Below are positions 35,739-45,270 of a stretch of DNA of 64,000 nucleotides, piece by piece. This DNA is from Bryobacterales bacterium. GTDB lineage: Bacteria; Acidobacteriota; Terriglobia; Bryobacterales; Bryobacteraceae. The stretch covers positions 1-64,000 of the forward strand of contig JADLBD010000004.1 in NCBI GenBank assembly GCA_020847975.1, read 5' to 3'. The notes under the pieces are model-generated. The model ran no database searches. It saw nothing but the letters and a program-made list of their open reading frames with translations, and had not been told where the DNA came from. How positions within the stretch are numbered: position 1 is the stretch's first letter; every line of letters begins with the position of its first letter. The position numbers and the translations under genes are program-made.

Positions 35739-37970
35739 CTACTCGACGAGCGGCTCGTACGGTGGGATGGTCAGCGTTTTTCCTGTCGCCAGCCGCACCT
35801 GCGCCGGATGTGAGCTGAAATTGAGCAGCGCGAGCTTGCCGTTTTCAAGCATGCTCCAATAGACCGTTTCCGGCTTCTCCATGCGTAGCGCGGCGAGAGT
35901 GCGGCTGTCGAGTCCCGGTGTTTTCAGAAGAAGGTCGCGTACAAACCCGGCGTAGAAGCGTGAGGGAATGAGGTCGCCGTGGAAGACAACCACGCGCCCC
36001 TTGCCGGTGTCGCCGGCGAGCCAGCGGGCGCTAATGGAGGAGTCGCCCTCGACCGTGATGGGGTTACCGCGCGGCCGAGGGGCGAATACCAGGGTGCCGC
36101 CGGCGCGTACCCACTGGTCGATGCGCTCGAGCACGGGTTTTTCGGTCACACTGCCCCAGAGGAGCAGGAGCACTTTGTAGCGGGCGAGCGCGCCATCCAT
36201 GATCATCTGCTCGCTGGCGTAGTCGAAATCCACCTGCTCGCGCATCGCGCGGGCCACGGTGAAGAACGTGGACGCCCACCGGTAGCGCACCAGTTCATCG
36301 TCCAGTTTCAGCGCCGTATCAGAGTAGAATGCGGCGACGTCAATTACGGGCTTGGCGCGGACGTCCAAGAGGTTCCCGTACTTCAGCCAGGCGTCAATTG
36401 CCTGATCGTTGGCAGTGAGGTTGCCGAGATAGTAGAACAGATGCACGGCTCCCGTTGTGACGGCGTTGAACAGACGCGCCATCACGCCGCGCTTGCTGCC
36501 GAAGCCTCCAGGCTCATAGCCGAGCGCGGCGCCATAGAACCGGGCCGCGGAGGATGCCATTCGCGTGATAGTGAAATTGTCGGGGAAGTCATCACTCTCG
36601 TTGGTGAGCCGGATGCCGCCATGGATACGCGCCATGCTGCGGGCCTGGTAGCTGTAATCCGTGCCGATGGGCACCGGTCCCCAGCCACCCGAGGACTGAT
36701 GAATCTGGGTATGCGGCAGGGCAGTTCGCGCCCAATTGGCCCAGCGCTCACACCACTCGCTCATCGCGCCCATGTACCAGTTGGCGAAATCGATGCGCTG
36801 GTGGGGCGTCAAGGCCGTCTCGGGCAGAAAGGTGGTCACCTCGTCGAAAGAAGCATGATGCGAATCCCAGGCAGCGTTCAGTTTGCCGATGTCACCCGAG
36901 TATTCCTTCTTCATTGCCTCGCGAAACGCGGCGCGGGCCAGGTCGTCTCCGGCCCAATAGCCGATGTGCGTGTGACCGCGGCGGAATCCATAGCCGGGCC
37001 CGCGCGCCGGATACTGAGCTTCGCCATAATCGCCGCTGGGGCCCAGGCGAATGCCTAACAGAGACTTGCGATTGCCATAATGCTTACCGAATTCGGCGAT
37101 GAAGCGGCTGGCATACTCCGTTTGGAAGGGCTGGAAGATGGACTGCGTATCGTGCACCACGCCATGCTCGAGGCATTTGAAGCCGTAGTTGTCTTTGGAA
37201 TCGTGGAGCCACGCCGGCAGTGCGTAACCGGAGCCGGCGAGCAACATCGGGAACCATTGGAGGCCGTGCTTCTCGATCTCATCGAGAATCGCATCATAGA
37301 AGCTCCAGTCGTAGACTCCGCGCCGGCGTTCCACATATCCCCAGCGAACGTAGGTCTCGACTCCGTTGAAGCCGAGCGCACGAATCAGCGGAGCCTCGTT
37401 GCGAATGCCGGCAAGAGCGTCCTGCACGCGGTCAGGCGCTGTGGCGTCACCGGAGACGGAACTGACGCGCTCGGAGGGAACGGCGAATTTCAGAGCCGGT
37501 TCCACCAACGGAGCCTCCTCGATGGGCGGCTGGGTATCCACCAGATGGATGGCACGAAGCCAATCGAGGCCTTCGATGCGGATCTTTCCGGGCGGCGCGT
37601 TGTCATAGGCAAACACCGCGCGCCGCATCTTTCCCGAATTGACGCGGGCAATGCCCCACTGCCTGGTCTGCGGCAAACCGGGGGCAAGGGTGATGAGCCC
37701 GTAGCCGCGGTCGACAAATTCGAGGATGAGCCACTGCTTCGCAGCCGTCGGGCTCTCGATTTCGATGTGGTAGGCGGAACGGGTGTAGTAGTCCGTGCTG
37801 GGCGAGAGCCTGGCTGTGAAAGCCCCGGCGGCGCGTTCCATTCGCATTGGGGAATCGGCGGCTTTTTCGAGACGGATGCCTTCCTGGCGCGGTGGATCCG
37901 AGGCTTCCCAGCGTGCCAAATCCTTGGCCGATGCGGCCGTTATGAGAACAAAGAACAGGAATCGATGCAC
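35739..37970 (-). CDS. Exported GH42/GH14-like glycoside hydrolase
   Basis: A 743-residue secreted protein with a signal peptide (HRFLFFVLITAASA). After a ~150-residue beta domain comes a TIM-barrel region: FNGVETYVRWGYVERRRGVYDW, where a Trp-rich entry loop is typical of GH42, and GPSGDYGEAQYP, which resembles the GPAGE-RYP loop of beta-amylases. The C-terminal third looks like the GH42 trimerisation fold (VLLLLWGSVTEKPVLERIDQ). Start is GTG 37970, 6 nt after a -10-like CATACT; a TTG at 37976 is possible. Probable beta-galactosidase-like or related glycosidase; substrate not readable. Confidence 0.72.
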   Translation of the reverse strand: MHRFLFFVLITAASAKDLARWEASDPPRQEGIRLEKAADSPMRMERAAGAFTARLSPSTDYYTRSAYHIEIESPTAAKQWLILEFVDRGYGLITLAPGLPQTRQWGIARVNSGKMRRAVFAYDNAPPGKIRIEGLDWLRAIHLVDTQPPIEEAPLVEPALKFAVPSERVSSVSGDATAPDRVQDALAGIRNEAPLIRALGFNGVETYVRWGYVERRRGVYDWSFYDAILDEIEKHGLQWFPMLLAGSGYALPAWLHDSKDNYGFKCLEHGVVHDTQSIFQPFQTEYASRFIAEFGKHYGNRKSLLGIRLGPSGDYGEAQYPARGPGYGFRRGHTHIGYWAGDDLARAAFREAMKKEYSGDIGKLNAAWDSHHASFDEVTTFLPETALTPHQRIDFANWYMGAMSEWCERWANWARTALPHTQIHQSSGGWGPVPIGTDYSYQARSMARIHGGIRLTNESDDFPDNFTITRMASSAARFYGAALGYEPGGFGSKRGVMARLFNAVTTGAVHLFYYLGNLTANDQAIDAWLKYGNLLDVRAKPVIDVAAFYSDTALKLDDELVRYRWASTFFTVARAMREQVDFDYASEQMIMDGALARYKVLLLLWGSVTEKPVLERIDQWVRAGGTLVFAPRPRGNPITVEGDSSISARWLAGDTGKGRVVVFHGDLIPSRFYAGFVRDLLLKTPGLDSRTLAALRMEKPETVYWSMLENGKLALLNFSSHPAQVRLATGKTLTIPPYEPLVE

Positions 37971-37976
37971 GGACAA

Positions 37977-37982
37977 AGTATG
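37977..37982 (-). promoter_or_regulatory. -10-like hexamer for leaderless GH42-like transcript
   Basis: CATACT on the minus strand, exactly 6 nt before the GTG at 37970, no ribosome-binding site. Confidence 0.35.
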
Positions 37983-38002
37983 GCAAACTTCGAGGGAGCG
38001 AT

Positions 38003-39325
38003 TCAGGGCCGCACGAGGGATCCGTCAATCGCCCGCACGGTGAACCCGTCTTCGCGGCCGGAGGGCGGCTCCATTGGATACTTCCGCGCCATGTCCTCGC
38101 GGATATCCACGCCAAGGCCCGGGGCCTCGTTCACGTAGGCATAGCCATCGGGCAGTTTCGGAGTGCCGGGCATTAGCTCATGGACGAGATCCGGCCAGCG
38201 GTTCTCTTCCTGGACCCCGAACGCCGAGGAGGAGAGGTCAATGTGGCAGGCCGCGGCGAAGTTCACGGGATCGTTGTCGCCGCCTTCCTGCCACGCCGTA
38301 CGTACGCCGAAGGTCTCGCACAGGGTGGCGATCTTGCGGGCCGGGGTGATGCCGCCGACAGTCGAAATGCGGTGCCGTGCAAAGTCGATGATACGTTCGG
38401 AAATGCAGGGTACCCATTCCTGAGGATTGGTGAAGATCTCGCCCATCGCCATCGGAGTGGAGGTCACCTGCTTGATGTTGCGGTACCACTGCACCAGTTC
38501 CGGCGGCAGGATATCTTCTACATAGAACATGCGGTATGGCTCCATCCGCTTGGCCAGTTCCACGGCCATCGTTGGCGAGAGATGCTCATGGACGTCGTGG
38601 ATGAGCTTGACGTCTTTGCCGAGCTTCACACGCAGATGCTCGAACAGTTTCGGGATGGCGTCGATGTATTGTTCCTCGTCGAATGCAGGTCCGTTGAAGC
38701 CGTTTACCGGACGCCTTCCCTGCCCCGGCGGAATCATGCCGCCTCCGCCGTAGCCGCCCATCTGGGCGCGCACGTGCCGGAAGCCGCGGTCCATGAAGCC
38801 CTTCACATTGCCGGTAACCTCGTCCATCGAACGCCCGTCCGCATGCCCGTAGCACGGCACCGCATCGCGTACCTTCCCACCGAGAAGGGCGTACACCGGC
38901 ATGCCGGCGCGCTTGCCTTTGATATCCCACAATGCCATGTCGAGGCCGCTCAGAGCATTGTTGAGGATGGTGTCGTGGCGGCGGTAGCTGCGATAGATGG
39001 TGGCGTGCCAGATGTCGTCGATGCGGTCCACGTCGCGGCCCACCCAGAAGGGAGCAAGGTGCTTCTCGATGGCGGTGGCCACGGTGAACGCCTGATGCAC
39101 ATTGCTCGCCGAGCCGATGCCGTACAAGCCCGGCTCACTGGTTTCCACCTTGACGATCACCCACTGATAGCGTCCGCCGGCGCTGGTGAGGATCGGGTAG
39201 ACGCGACGGATGGTGACCTTCGCCATACCGCGTGTGCGCTGCTCGTAGGTCTGCTGCGCCGCCTGCTGGGCTGCCGCCGCCGCGGGGGCAGCGGCGAATC
39301 CTTCGAGAAATCCTCTGCGTTCCAT
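38003..39325 (-). CDS. Exported mannonate-dehydratase-like enolase superfamily protein
   Basis: A 440-residue enolase-superfamily protein close to ManD/RspA. Metal ligands and acid/base residues appear as LIHDVHEHLSP, FYVEDILPPE and MAMGEIFTN, and the ManD-type PCYGHADGRS is present. Unusually it begins with a twin-arginine-like export signal (MERRGFLEGFAAAPAAAAAQ), so it may act outside the cytoplasm. It sits 32 nt from the GH42-like gene, same strand, and 30 nt from the amidohydrolase, suggesting one operon for degrading a sugar acid-containing polymer. The reaction is probably acid-sugar dehydration. Confidence 0.75.
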   Translation of the reverse strand: MERRGFLEGFAAAPAAAAAQQAAQQTYEQRTRGMAKVTIRRVYPILTSAGGRYQWVIVKVETSEPGLYGIGSASNVHQAFTVATAIEKHLAPFWVGRDVDRIDDIWHATIYRSYRRHDTILNNALSGLDMALWDIKGKRAGMPVYALLGGKVRDAVPCYGHADGRSMDEVTGNVKGFMDRGFRHVRAQMGGYGGGGMIPPGQGRRPVNGFNGPAFDEEQYIDAIPKLFEHLRVKLGKDVKLIHDVHEHLSPTMAVELAKRMEPYRMFYVEDILPPELVQWYRNIKQVTSTPMAMGEIFTNPQEWVPCISERIIDFARHRISTVGGITPARKIATLCETFGVRTAWQEGGDNDPVNFAAACHIDLSSSAFGVQEENRWPDLVHELMPGTPKLPDGYAYVNEAPGLGVDIREDMARKYPMEPPSGREDGFTVRAIDGSLVRP

Positions 39326-39355
39326 AAGGTGCTCCCGGGTAGGCTGCCGGATTTT

Positions 39356-40597
39356 CTATTTCGTCCACTCCTTGCGTTTGTAAGGGAATGTCTTCCAGTT
39401 TTCGCTGGCGCGGCCGTTGCGGTCCCACATCACTTTGCCTTTGCGCAGGGTGAGTTCGGCGGTGATTCGTTGTGTGCCCTGGTTTACGGCTCCGGCGGAG
39501 TCGACGAATCCGAACTGCCCGTTTTCGACGCGCAGGACCGCGACGTCCGCCTCTGCGCCGGCGTCCAAATTACCCAGCGCCGTTTGTTTGATCTCCTTGG
39601 CGGGATTCCAGGTGGACATGGCGATTACCTGATCTATCGGAACGCCGAGGTTCAGGATGCTCGACATGGAGTTGGTCATCGACTTCATTCCGGCATTCAT
39701 GCTGCCCGAGTGGAGGTCAGTGGAGATGGAATCGGGCGGGAACCCTTGCTGCAAAGCGGGCACGGCGACGTACCAATAAAAACTGCCGGCGCCGAAGCCG
39801 AGATCGAAGATGATGCCCCGTTTGCGCCCTGTGATCATCGCGGGGTTCACCTTGTTTCCGGCCACGAGTTCCTCCCGGTGGCCGGAGAAACAGTGCGTGT
39901 AGATGTCGCCGGGGCGCAGTTTGTCGAGCAGCAGAGTGGGCAGGCTTCTCACCTTGTTCAGGTAGCCGAAATCGATCATCACGGGGAGATCCGTTTCCCT
40001 TCCCGCCTTGACCGCCGCATCCACGGATTCCCATCCGGGCCCGCCGAAGTGCGCCGACTTGAATCCGACAATCACACCGCGATTGGCTTTGGCCATCCGC
40101 GCGGCCGCCGCGGCGTCGAGTTCAGATAGCTCGTCCTCTTTCCCGGTGCCCATGCCCCAGCCTGCAATATTCAGCAGCGCGAGAACGCGCGTCTGCGCTT
40201 TGTCGATGACGCGGGCTTTGAAGTCGGGGAAGGTGCGCCAACCGGAGGTTCCGGCGTCGACCATCGTGGTAACGCCGCCGCGGAAGGAATGGGCATCCGG
40301 CTGCACGCTGCTGTCGCGCTCGATCGACTTCAGATCCGGCCGGGTGTAAACATGAACGTGAATGTCGATGAGGCCGGGAGTCACGAACAACCCGGCGACA
40401 TTCACGGTCTTCTTTGATTCGGAAGGAGAGATGTTGGCGGCGACGCGGGCGATCTTGCCCCCGGCCACGGCAACGTCCATCAGCGCGTTGATCCGGTTCT
40501 TGGCGTCTACCACGCGGCCGCCCTTTAACAAGAGGTCATAAGTCTGCGCCCCCATCACGGACGCAGTCAAGGTCAAAACAAGCACAGTTTTCGTCAT
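39356..40597 (-). CDS. Exported amidohydrolase/deacetylase family metallohydrolase
   Basis: A 413-residue amidohydrolase-superfamily protein with signal peptide (VLVLTLTASVMGA). The binuclear metal site is visible: HVHVYTR (HxH), the carbamylated-lysine candidate in VGFKSAHFG, THCFSGH, and STDLHSG with the catalytic Asp. It resembles the deacetylase/EF_0837-type subgroup that removes acetyl groups or opens amide rings. It is first in the putative leftward operon with the enolase-type and GH42-like genes. A -10-like TATACT lies at 40632-40627. Confidence 0.8.
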   Translation of the reverse strand: MTKTVLVLTLTASVMGAQTYDLLLKGGRVVDAKNRINALMDVAVAGGKIARVAANISPSESKKTVNVAGLFVTPGLIDIHVHVYTRPDLKSIERDSSVQPDAHSFRGGVTTMVDAGTSGWRTFPDFKARVIDKAQTRVLALLNIAGWGMGTGKEDELSELDAAAAARMAKANRGVIVGFKSAHFGGPGWESVDAAVKAGRETDLPVMIDFGYLNKVRSLPTLLLDKLRPGDIYTHCFSGHREELVAGNKVNPAMITGRKRGIIFDLGFGAGSFYWYVAVPALQQGFPPDSISTDLHSGSMNAGMKSMTNSMSSILNLGVPIDQVIAMSTWNPAKEIKQTALGNLDAGAEADVAVLRVENGQFGFVDSAGAVNQGTQRITAELTLRKGKVMWDRNGRASENWKTFPYKRKEWTK

Positions 40598-40713
40598 GGC
40601 AATCCTGCGATACCTTCGCGCCTGGAAGTATACACCCATTGGGACGGCGCCTCCCACGGCGATCGATTCGTTACCATAGAGGATTCACCTCAACACAAAT
40701 TCAGGAGATTCGA

Positions 40714-41247
40714 GTGGATATAGAGAAGATGGCCGCCGGGGTTCGTTTGCTCCTCATGGACGTGGACGGCGTTATGACGGATTGCAAGCTGTACAACGTT
40801 CCCGGCCCCGACGGCCGCATGTACGAAACCAAGGGATTTGACGCCCAGGACGGCATCAGCCTCCAGTGGCTGAGTTGGTACGGCATCAAGACGGGACTGA
40901 TCAGCGGACGCATATCGCCGGCGACCGAGGAGCGCGCCAAGCAGTGCAAGTTCACCTACATCTACCAGGGCCACATCGAAAAAATTCCGATCCTCGAAGA
41001 AATCCTCGCGGACGCGAAAGTGGACCCCTCGGAGGTTGCCTATATCGGCGATGACCTCACCGATATTGTTGTGATGCGCCGCGTCGGCTTCACTATCGCG
41101 GTGAACAACGCGCGGCCGGAAGTGAAGAAGATCGCCCATATGGTGACCGAGGCACGCGGCGGGAACGGCGCGGTTCGGGAAGTGGCCGAACTGATCCTCA
41201 AAGCCAAAGGCCACTGGGCGGAATTGCTGAAGAAATACGAAGTGTGA
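40714..41247 (+). CDS. kdsC: KdsC-like HAD phosphatase
   Basis: A 177-residue capless HAD (C0) phosphatase. Motif I is LLMDVDGVMTD with the two catalytic Asp residues, motif II is LISGR, and motif IV is YIGDDLTDIVVM. The size and the sequence match 3-deoxy-D-manno-octulosonate 8-phosphate phosphatases, which supply Kdo for lipopolysaccharide. GTG 40714 follows AGGAG 6 nt upstream. The stop overlaps the next gene (GTGA). Confidence 0.85.
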   Translation: MDIEKMAAGVRLLLMDVDGVMTDCKLYNVPGPDGRMYETKGFDAQDGISLQWLSWYGIKTGLISGRISPATEERAKQCKFTYIYQGHIEKIPILEEILADAKVDPSEVAYIGDDLTDIVVMRRVGFTIAVNNARPEVKKIAHMVTEARGGNGAVREVAELILKAKGHWAELLKKYEV

Positions 41248-43406
41248 TATTCGCAAGCCTCGCCGGAGCGGCGCTCACCATCCTGTCCGCATGGAGCCTG
41301 GGCCGCTGGCTGCTGCGCCGTTTTGACCTGACGGCCGCGCTCCAGTTCGCCACGGGGTCAGCTCTGCTGAGTGTCGCCGTCTTCGGGTTGCTGTTGGCGC
41401 ACACGGCCAAACCGTGGGCCATGCTTCTGCTTGGGGCCCTCTGCCTGGCTCCGCTTGCCCTCCATCGCCCGAAGCTTTCCGGCTGGCAATGGCCGCCCGT
41501 CTGGAGTTGGATACTTCTGGCCGCCTACGGTGCGCTCTATCTGGCGAATGCGTTTTCTCCGGAGATCCAGAGCGACGCGCTCAACTACCATCTTTCCATC
41601 CCTGTTTCGGCTGCCCGGACGGGCTCGTTCCCGGATCGAATCACGTTCTATGACGTCATGCCACAGGGCCTCGAAACGCTGTTCGCGATGGCTTACAGCG
41701 TAGGGGGTGACAGCGCCGCCAAGCTGGTGCACTTCTGCTTCCTCGCCTGGAGTGTTCCGTTGCTTGCGCAGACCGCGCTCGCTCTCGGGCTCCCCGCATG
41801 GACTGGATGGGCCGGCGGGCTCTTCTACGCCATCACACCTGTCGCGGGGATCAGCGGCGCCTGCGCCTACAACGATGCGGCCATTACGTTCAGCACACTC
41901 GCCGTATTTCAACTGATGGTGTTGTGGTGGCGGCGCGGTGACGATCGCCTGCTGTGGCCAGCGGGGATCTGCGCGGGATTCTGCTATGCCATCAAGTTTC
42001 CTGGAGCGCTGATCGCACCGCTGGCGCTCATTGCCGTCCTAATGAAACGCCGCAACCGCGCGGCGCGCATCGTTCTCGGGGCGATGCTGATTGCCGCTCC
42101 GTGGGTGGGGCGGGCCGCGATCCTTACGGGAAACCCGTTCGCGCCGCTCCTCAACCGTTTGTTCCCGAACGCCTACTTCCATGTCGATTCCGAGCAAGAG
42201 ATGAGCACACATCTCCGCGGTTACGGCGAACTGGACCCGGCCGCGATCCCCTTGGAACTCACGATGTACGGCGATCTGCTGCAGGGTCTTCTTGGGCCGG
42301 CATGGCTTGTGCTCCCCATTGGACTGCCGGCGCTGCGCAGGCGGGAGGGACGCCTGCTGGCTCTCGCCGGAGTGCTTGCGGGACTTCCCTGGCTGCTCAA
42401 TTCGGGTACGCGTTTCCTCATGCCGGCATTGCCTTTCTTCGCTCTCACGCTGATGATGAGCCTTCCACGGGCGCTATCGCTGGGGCTGCTTGCCGCGCAC
42501 GCTATAACCAGTTGGCCGGCTATTATCCCGATGTATGCGCCGCAAGGAACATGGGCGCTGCACCGCGAGGTTCCCTGGCGCGCTGCTCTTGGACTCGAGG
42601 ACCGCCAAGCCTTCCGGCTCGGCAGGAGCGTGGAACACAATCTTGCTCAACTGCTCGACCAGCACACAACGCCGCGGGATCGCATTCTGGATCTCGTCAA
42701 TGCCCCTGCCGCCATCACTCCGCGCATGCTTGTCAATGCATGGCAATCGGCCGCGGGGCAGCGGCTGGTTCAGGCACTCGAGACGGGCATGACTCCGGAC
42801 CGCGGACTTTTCGTTGAATGGCGTTCGCGATTTGAAGAGCGCCGCCTGCGCGCGATTCGCATCACTTTCGAAAGCGGACAAGCCCAGCCCGCCGCATTTC
42901 AGGAGATCGAACTCCGGCATAACGGACAGCCCCTCACGCCCAACATTCTCTGGTCGATGCAGGCTGCGCCGAACATCTGGGATGCGGCGTTCGCGGTGGA
43001 TCGCAACCTGACCTCGGCGTGGTCCACAAGGGAACCGGTCCGGCCGGGCATGTTCTATGAAATCGACCTTCCGGCTCCGCGCCCCCTGTCGGAGGTGCGC
43101 ATCGTGGGCCACCGCTCGGCAGTGGGGCTCCGTGTCGAGCTTGCCGGTCTCGATAAGGAGTGGCGAGCGCTACCGCTGCCGGCGAGTCCGGACCCGCAGC
43201 CAGGGCTGAACCTCCGGCGCAGCGCCATCCGCCATGCGCGCCGCGAGGGGATCACCAGCATCCTCGCCGCCGCGGGCAGCGATGCGCTCGGCCGCATCGC
43301 CCGGGACTTCGAGGTCTCTCCGGCCAATTGGGACCTGCATCCAGTGGCAACGTACCAAAACGTCACGCTTTACAGAATCATACCTCCCGCCGGAAACGCA
43401 CCCTAA
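41244..43406 (+). CDS. GT-C type membrane glycosyltransferase with discoidin-like tail
   Basis: A 720-residue polytopic protein. The first ~430 residues contain about eleven transmembrane helices and a GT-C acidic loop (SPEIQSDALNYHLSI near residue 108), as in ArnT/PMT-like lipid-linked sugar transferases. The C-terminal ~250 residues are soluble, with an F5/8 type C-like jelly roll (AFAVDRNLTSAWSTREP) that may bind the acceptor glycan. GTG start overlaps the KdsC-like stop by GTGA, so both may serve envelope polysaccharide synthesis. Confidence 0.75.
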   Translation: MIFASLAGAALTILSAWSLGRWLLRRFDLTAALQFATGSALLSVAVFGLLLAHTAKPWAMLLLGALCLAPLALHRPKLSGWQWPPVWSWILLAAYGALYLANAFSPEIQSDALNYHLSIPVSAARTGSFPDRITFYDVMPQGLETLFAMAYSVGGDSAAKLVHFCFLAWSVPLLAQTALALGLPAWTGWAGGLFYAITPVAGISGACAYNDAAITFSTLAVFQLMVLWWRRGDDRLLWPAGICAGFCYAIKFPGALIAPLALIAVLMKRRNRAARIVLGAMLIAAPWVGRAAILTGNPFAPLLNRLFPNAYFHVDSEQEMSTHLRGYGELDPAAIPLELTMYGDLLQGLLGPAWLVLPIGLPALRRREGRLLALAGVLAGLPWLLNSGTRFLMPALPFFALTLMMSLPRALSLGLLAAHAITSWPAIIPMYAPQGTWALHREVPWRAALGLEDRQAFRLGRSVEHNLAQLLDQHTTPRDRILDLVNAPAAITPRMLVNAWQSAAGQRLVQALETGMTPDRGLFVEWRSRFEERRLRAIRITFESGQAQPAAFQEIELRHNGQPLTPNILWSMQAAPNIWDAAFAVDRNLTSAWSTREPVRPGMFYEIDLPAPRPLSEVRIVGHRSAVGLRVELAGLDKEWRALPLPASPDPQPGLNLRRSAIRHARREGITSILAAAGSDALGRIARDFEVSPANWDLHPVATYQNVTLYRIIPPAGNAP

Positions 43407-43428
43407 GCTCCTCTGTTTCCACGCCTGT

Positions 43429-43434
43429 TACAAT
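43429..43434 (+). promoter_or_regulatory. -10 hexamer for leaderless M2 peptidase transcript
   Basis: TACAAT, 6 nt before the GTG at 43441; it lies just after the stop of the upstream gene and no ribosome-binding site is present. Confidence 0.45.
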
Positions 43435-43440
43435 GCAGTC

Positions 43441-45270
43441 GTGAAACCAAAGGCCGCCGTGCTCTTCGCCTGCAGCCTGCTATGTGGATGCGGGGCAAAT
43501 GGAAGCGGAATCCGTTCGGGCAGTGTAGCCGCGTCCACCAGCGGGAGAGCCGACGTACAGGAATTCCTCACCATGTACAACCAGTTCGAGCGCGGACTGG
43601 CCACGGTGGCGAACGAATCGGAGTGGAAGTCCGTTACGGACGTCAACGAGCAGCACACGGGAGAACGCATCGGCGCCGACCGCACGGCGGCGGCATTTCG
43701 CGGCAGCCGCTATGTCATCGAGAAGTCGAAGACCTTTCTCGATACCCGCCAGACTCTTTCCGAACTCGAGTTCCGGCAATTGGACAACATCCTGCTCTCA
43801 GCTGCCGAATCACCCGGCACGATTCCGGAAATCGTGAGCAAGCGGATCGAAGCCGAGGCGCGGCTGACCGCCGTTATGGACGGCTTTACCTTTTGCGCGG
43901 AAAAGCGGGGCGATAAGTGCGTGAAAGCCGTAACGCCGAACGACATCGACGAGACCCTGCTCAAATCGAAAAACCTCGCCGAGCGGCGCAAGATGTGGGA
44001 GATCTCGAAGCAATCGGGGCCGGCGCTGAAAGCAGGGCTGGCCGAGGTCCGTGACCTGCGGAATCGCGTCGCGCGCGAGCTAGGCTACACCTCCTATTTT
44101 CATCTTCAGGTGGCCGATTACGGCATGACGGTGAACGAAATGATGCAGCTCATGGACAAGACGGCTTCCGATCTTCGCCCGTTGTATGAACAGTTGCATC
44201 TCTGGACGCGCCGCAAACTCGCCGAACGGTACAAGGAGAAAATGCCCGGCCTCATCCCCGCGCACTGGATCGGCAACCGTTGGGGACAGGAATGGCCGGG
44301 GCTTGTCGAAGCAGCCAATCTGGATGATCTGTTCCGGGACAAGAAGCCCGAGTGGATCGTGCAGCAGGCCGAACGCTTCTATGTCTCGCTCGGCATGCCG
44401 CCGCTGCCGAAGTCGTTTTGGGAAAAGTCGGATCTCTACCAGCTTCCGCCGGATTCCAAGCGCAAGAAGAACACGCACGCCTCAGCCTGGCACATCGATC
44501 TGGATAAGGATGTGCGCAGCCTGATGAGCGTCATTCCCAATTTCGCGTGGTTTGAAACGAGCCATCATGAACTGGGCCACATTTACTACTACATGGCCTA
44601 CTCGAACCCGAAGGTTCCGATTGTGCTGCGTCACGGCGCCAACCGCGCCTTCCACGAGGCCGTTGGGGACTTGATTGCGATCGCGGCGCGCCAGCAACCC
44701 TATCTGCACGGCATCGGGCTGATGCCGGCCGGCCGGCAACTCGACCCCACGCAGTTACTGCTCTCCGAAGCGCTCGACAATGCCATCGTCTTCATTCCCT
44801 TCTCCGCCGGGACCATGACCCACTTTGAACACGCGCTGTACGAACAAAAGCTTCCCAAGGATCAGTTCAACAGGGAGTGGTGGCGTCTGGCGGCGAAGTA
44901 CCAGGGCATCGAGCCTCCTGCTGCTCGCGGAGAGGAGTACTGCGACGCGTGTACGAAAACGCACATCATCGACGACCCGGCGCAATACTATGACTACGCC
45001 ATGGCCTACCTGATCAAGTTCCAGTTGCACGATTACATTTCCCGCAAGATTCTGAAGCAGGATCCCCACAACTGCAATTACTATGGCAACAAAGAAGTGG
45101 GCAAATGGCTGTGGGATATTCTTTCGCTCGGCGCGACGCAGGACTGGCGCCATCTCATCCGCGAGAAGACGGGTGAAGACATCAGTTCGCGCGCGATGCT
45201 CGAATACTTCAAACCTTTGGTGGAATACCTCGAGAAAGAGAACGGGGGACAACCCGCGTCGTGGGATTGA
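43441..45270 (+). CDS. M2 family peptidyl-dipeptidase lipoprotein
   Basis: A 609-residue zinc metallopeptidase related to angiotensin-converting enzyme. The zinc site is HELGH at residues 376-380 with Glu406 in FHEAVGD as third ligand, 26 residues on (24 in animal ACE). GANRAFHEAVGD and MTHFEHALYEQ are family segments. The N-terminus is lipoprotein-like (AVLFACSLLCGCG, lipidation at Cys near residue 17-19). It releases dipeptides from peptide C-termini outside the cytoplasm. GTG start behind a -10 box. It overlaps the ankyrin gene by 10 nt. Confidence 0.85.
   Translation: MKPKAAVLFACSLLCGCGANGSGIRSGSVAASTSGRADVQEFLTMYNQFERGLATVANESEWKSVTDVNEQHTGERIGADRTAAAFRGSRYVIEKSKTFLDTRQTLSELEFRQLDNILLSAAESPGTIPEIVSKRIEAEARLTAVMDGFTFCAEKRGDKCVKAVTPNDIDETLLKSKNLAERRKMWEISKQSGPALKAGLAEVRDLRNRVARELGYTSYFHLQVADYGMTVNEMMQLMDKTASDLRPLYEQLHLWTRRKLAERYKEKMPGLIPAHWIGNRWGQEWPGLVEAANLDDLFRDKKPEWIVQQAERFYVSLGMPPLPKSFWEKSDLYQLPPDSKRKKNTHASAWHIDLDKDVRSLMSVIPNFAWFETSHHELGHIYYYMAYSNPKVPIVLRHGANRAFHEAVGDLIAIAARQQPYLHGIGLMPAGRQLDPTQLLLSEALDNAIVFIPFSAGTMTHFEHALYEQKLPKDQFNREWWRLAAKYQGIEPPAARGEEYCDACTKTHIIDDPAQYYDYAMAYLIKFQLHDYISRKILKQDPHNCNYYGNKEVGKWLWDILSLGATQDWRHLIREKTGEDISSRAMLEYFKPLVEYLEKENGGQPASWD

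Noticed and set aside
38180-40129. 649-codon open frame on the plus strand
   Set aside because: Antisense to the enolase-type and amidohydrolase genes, both with catalytic motifs.
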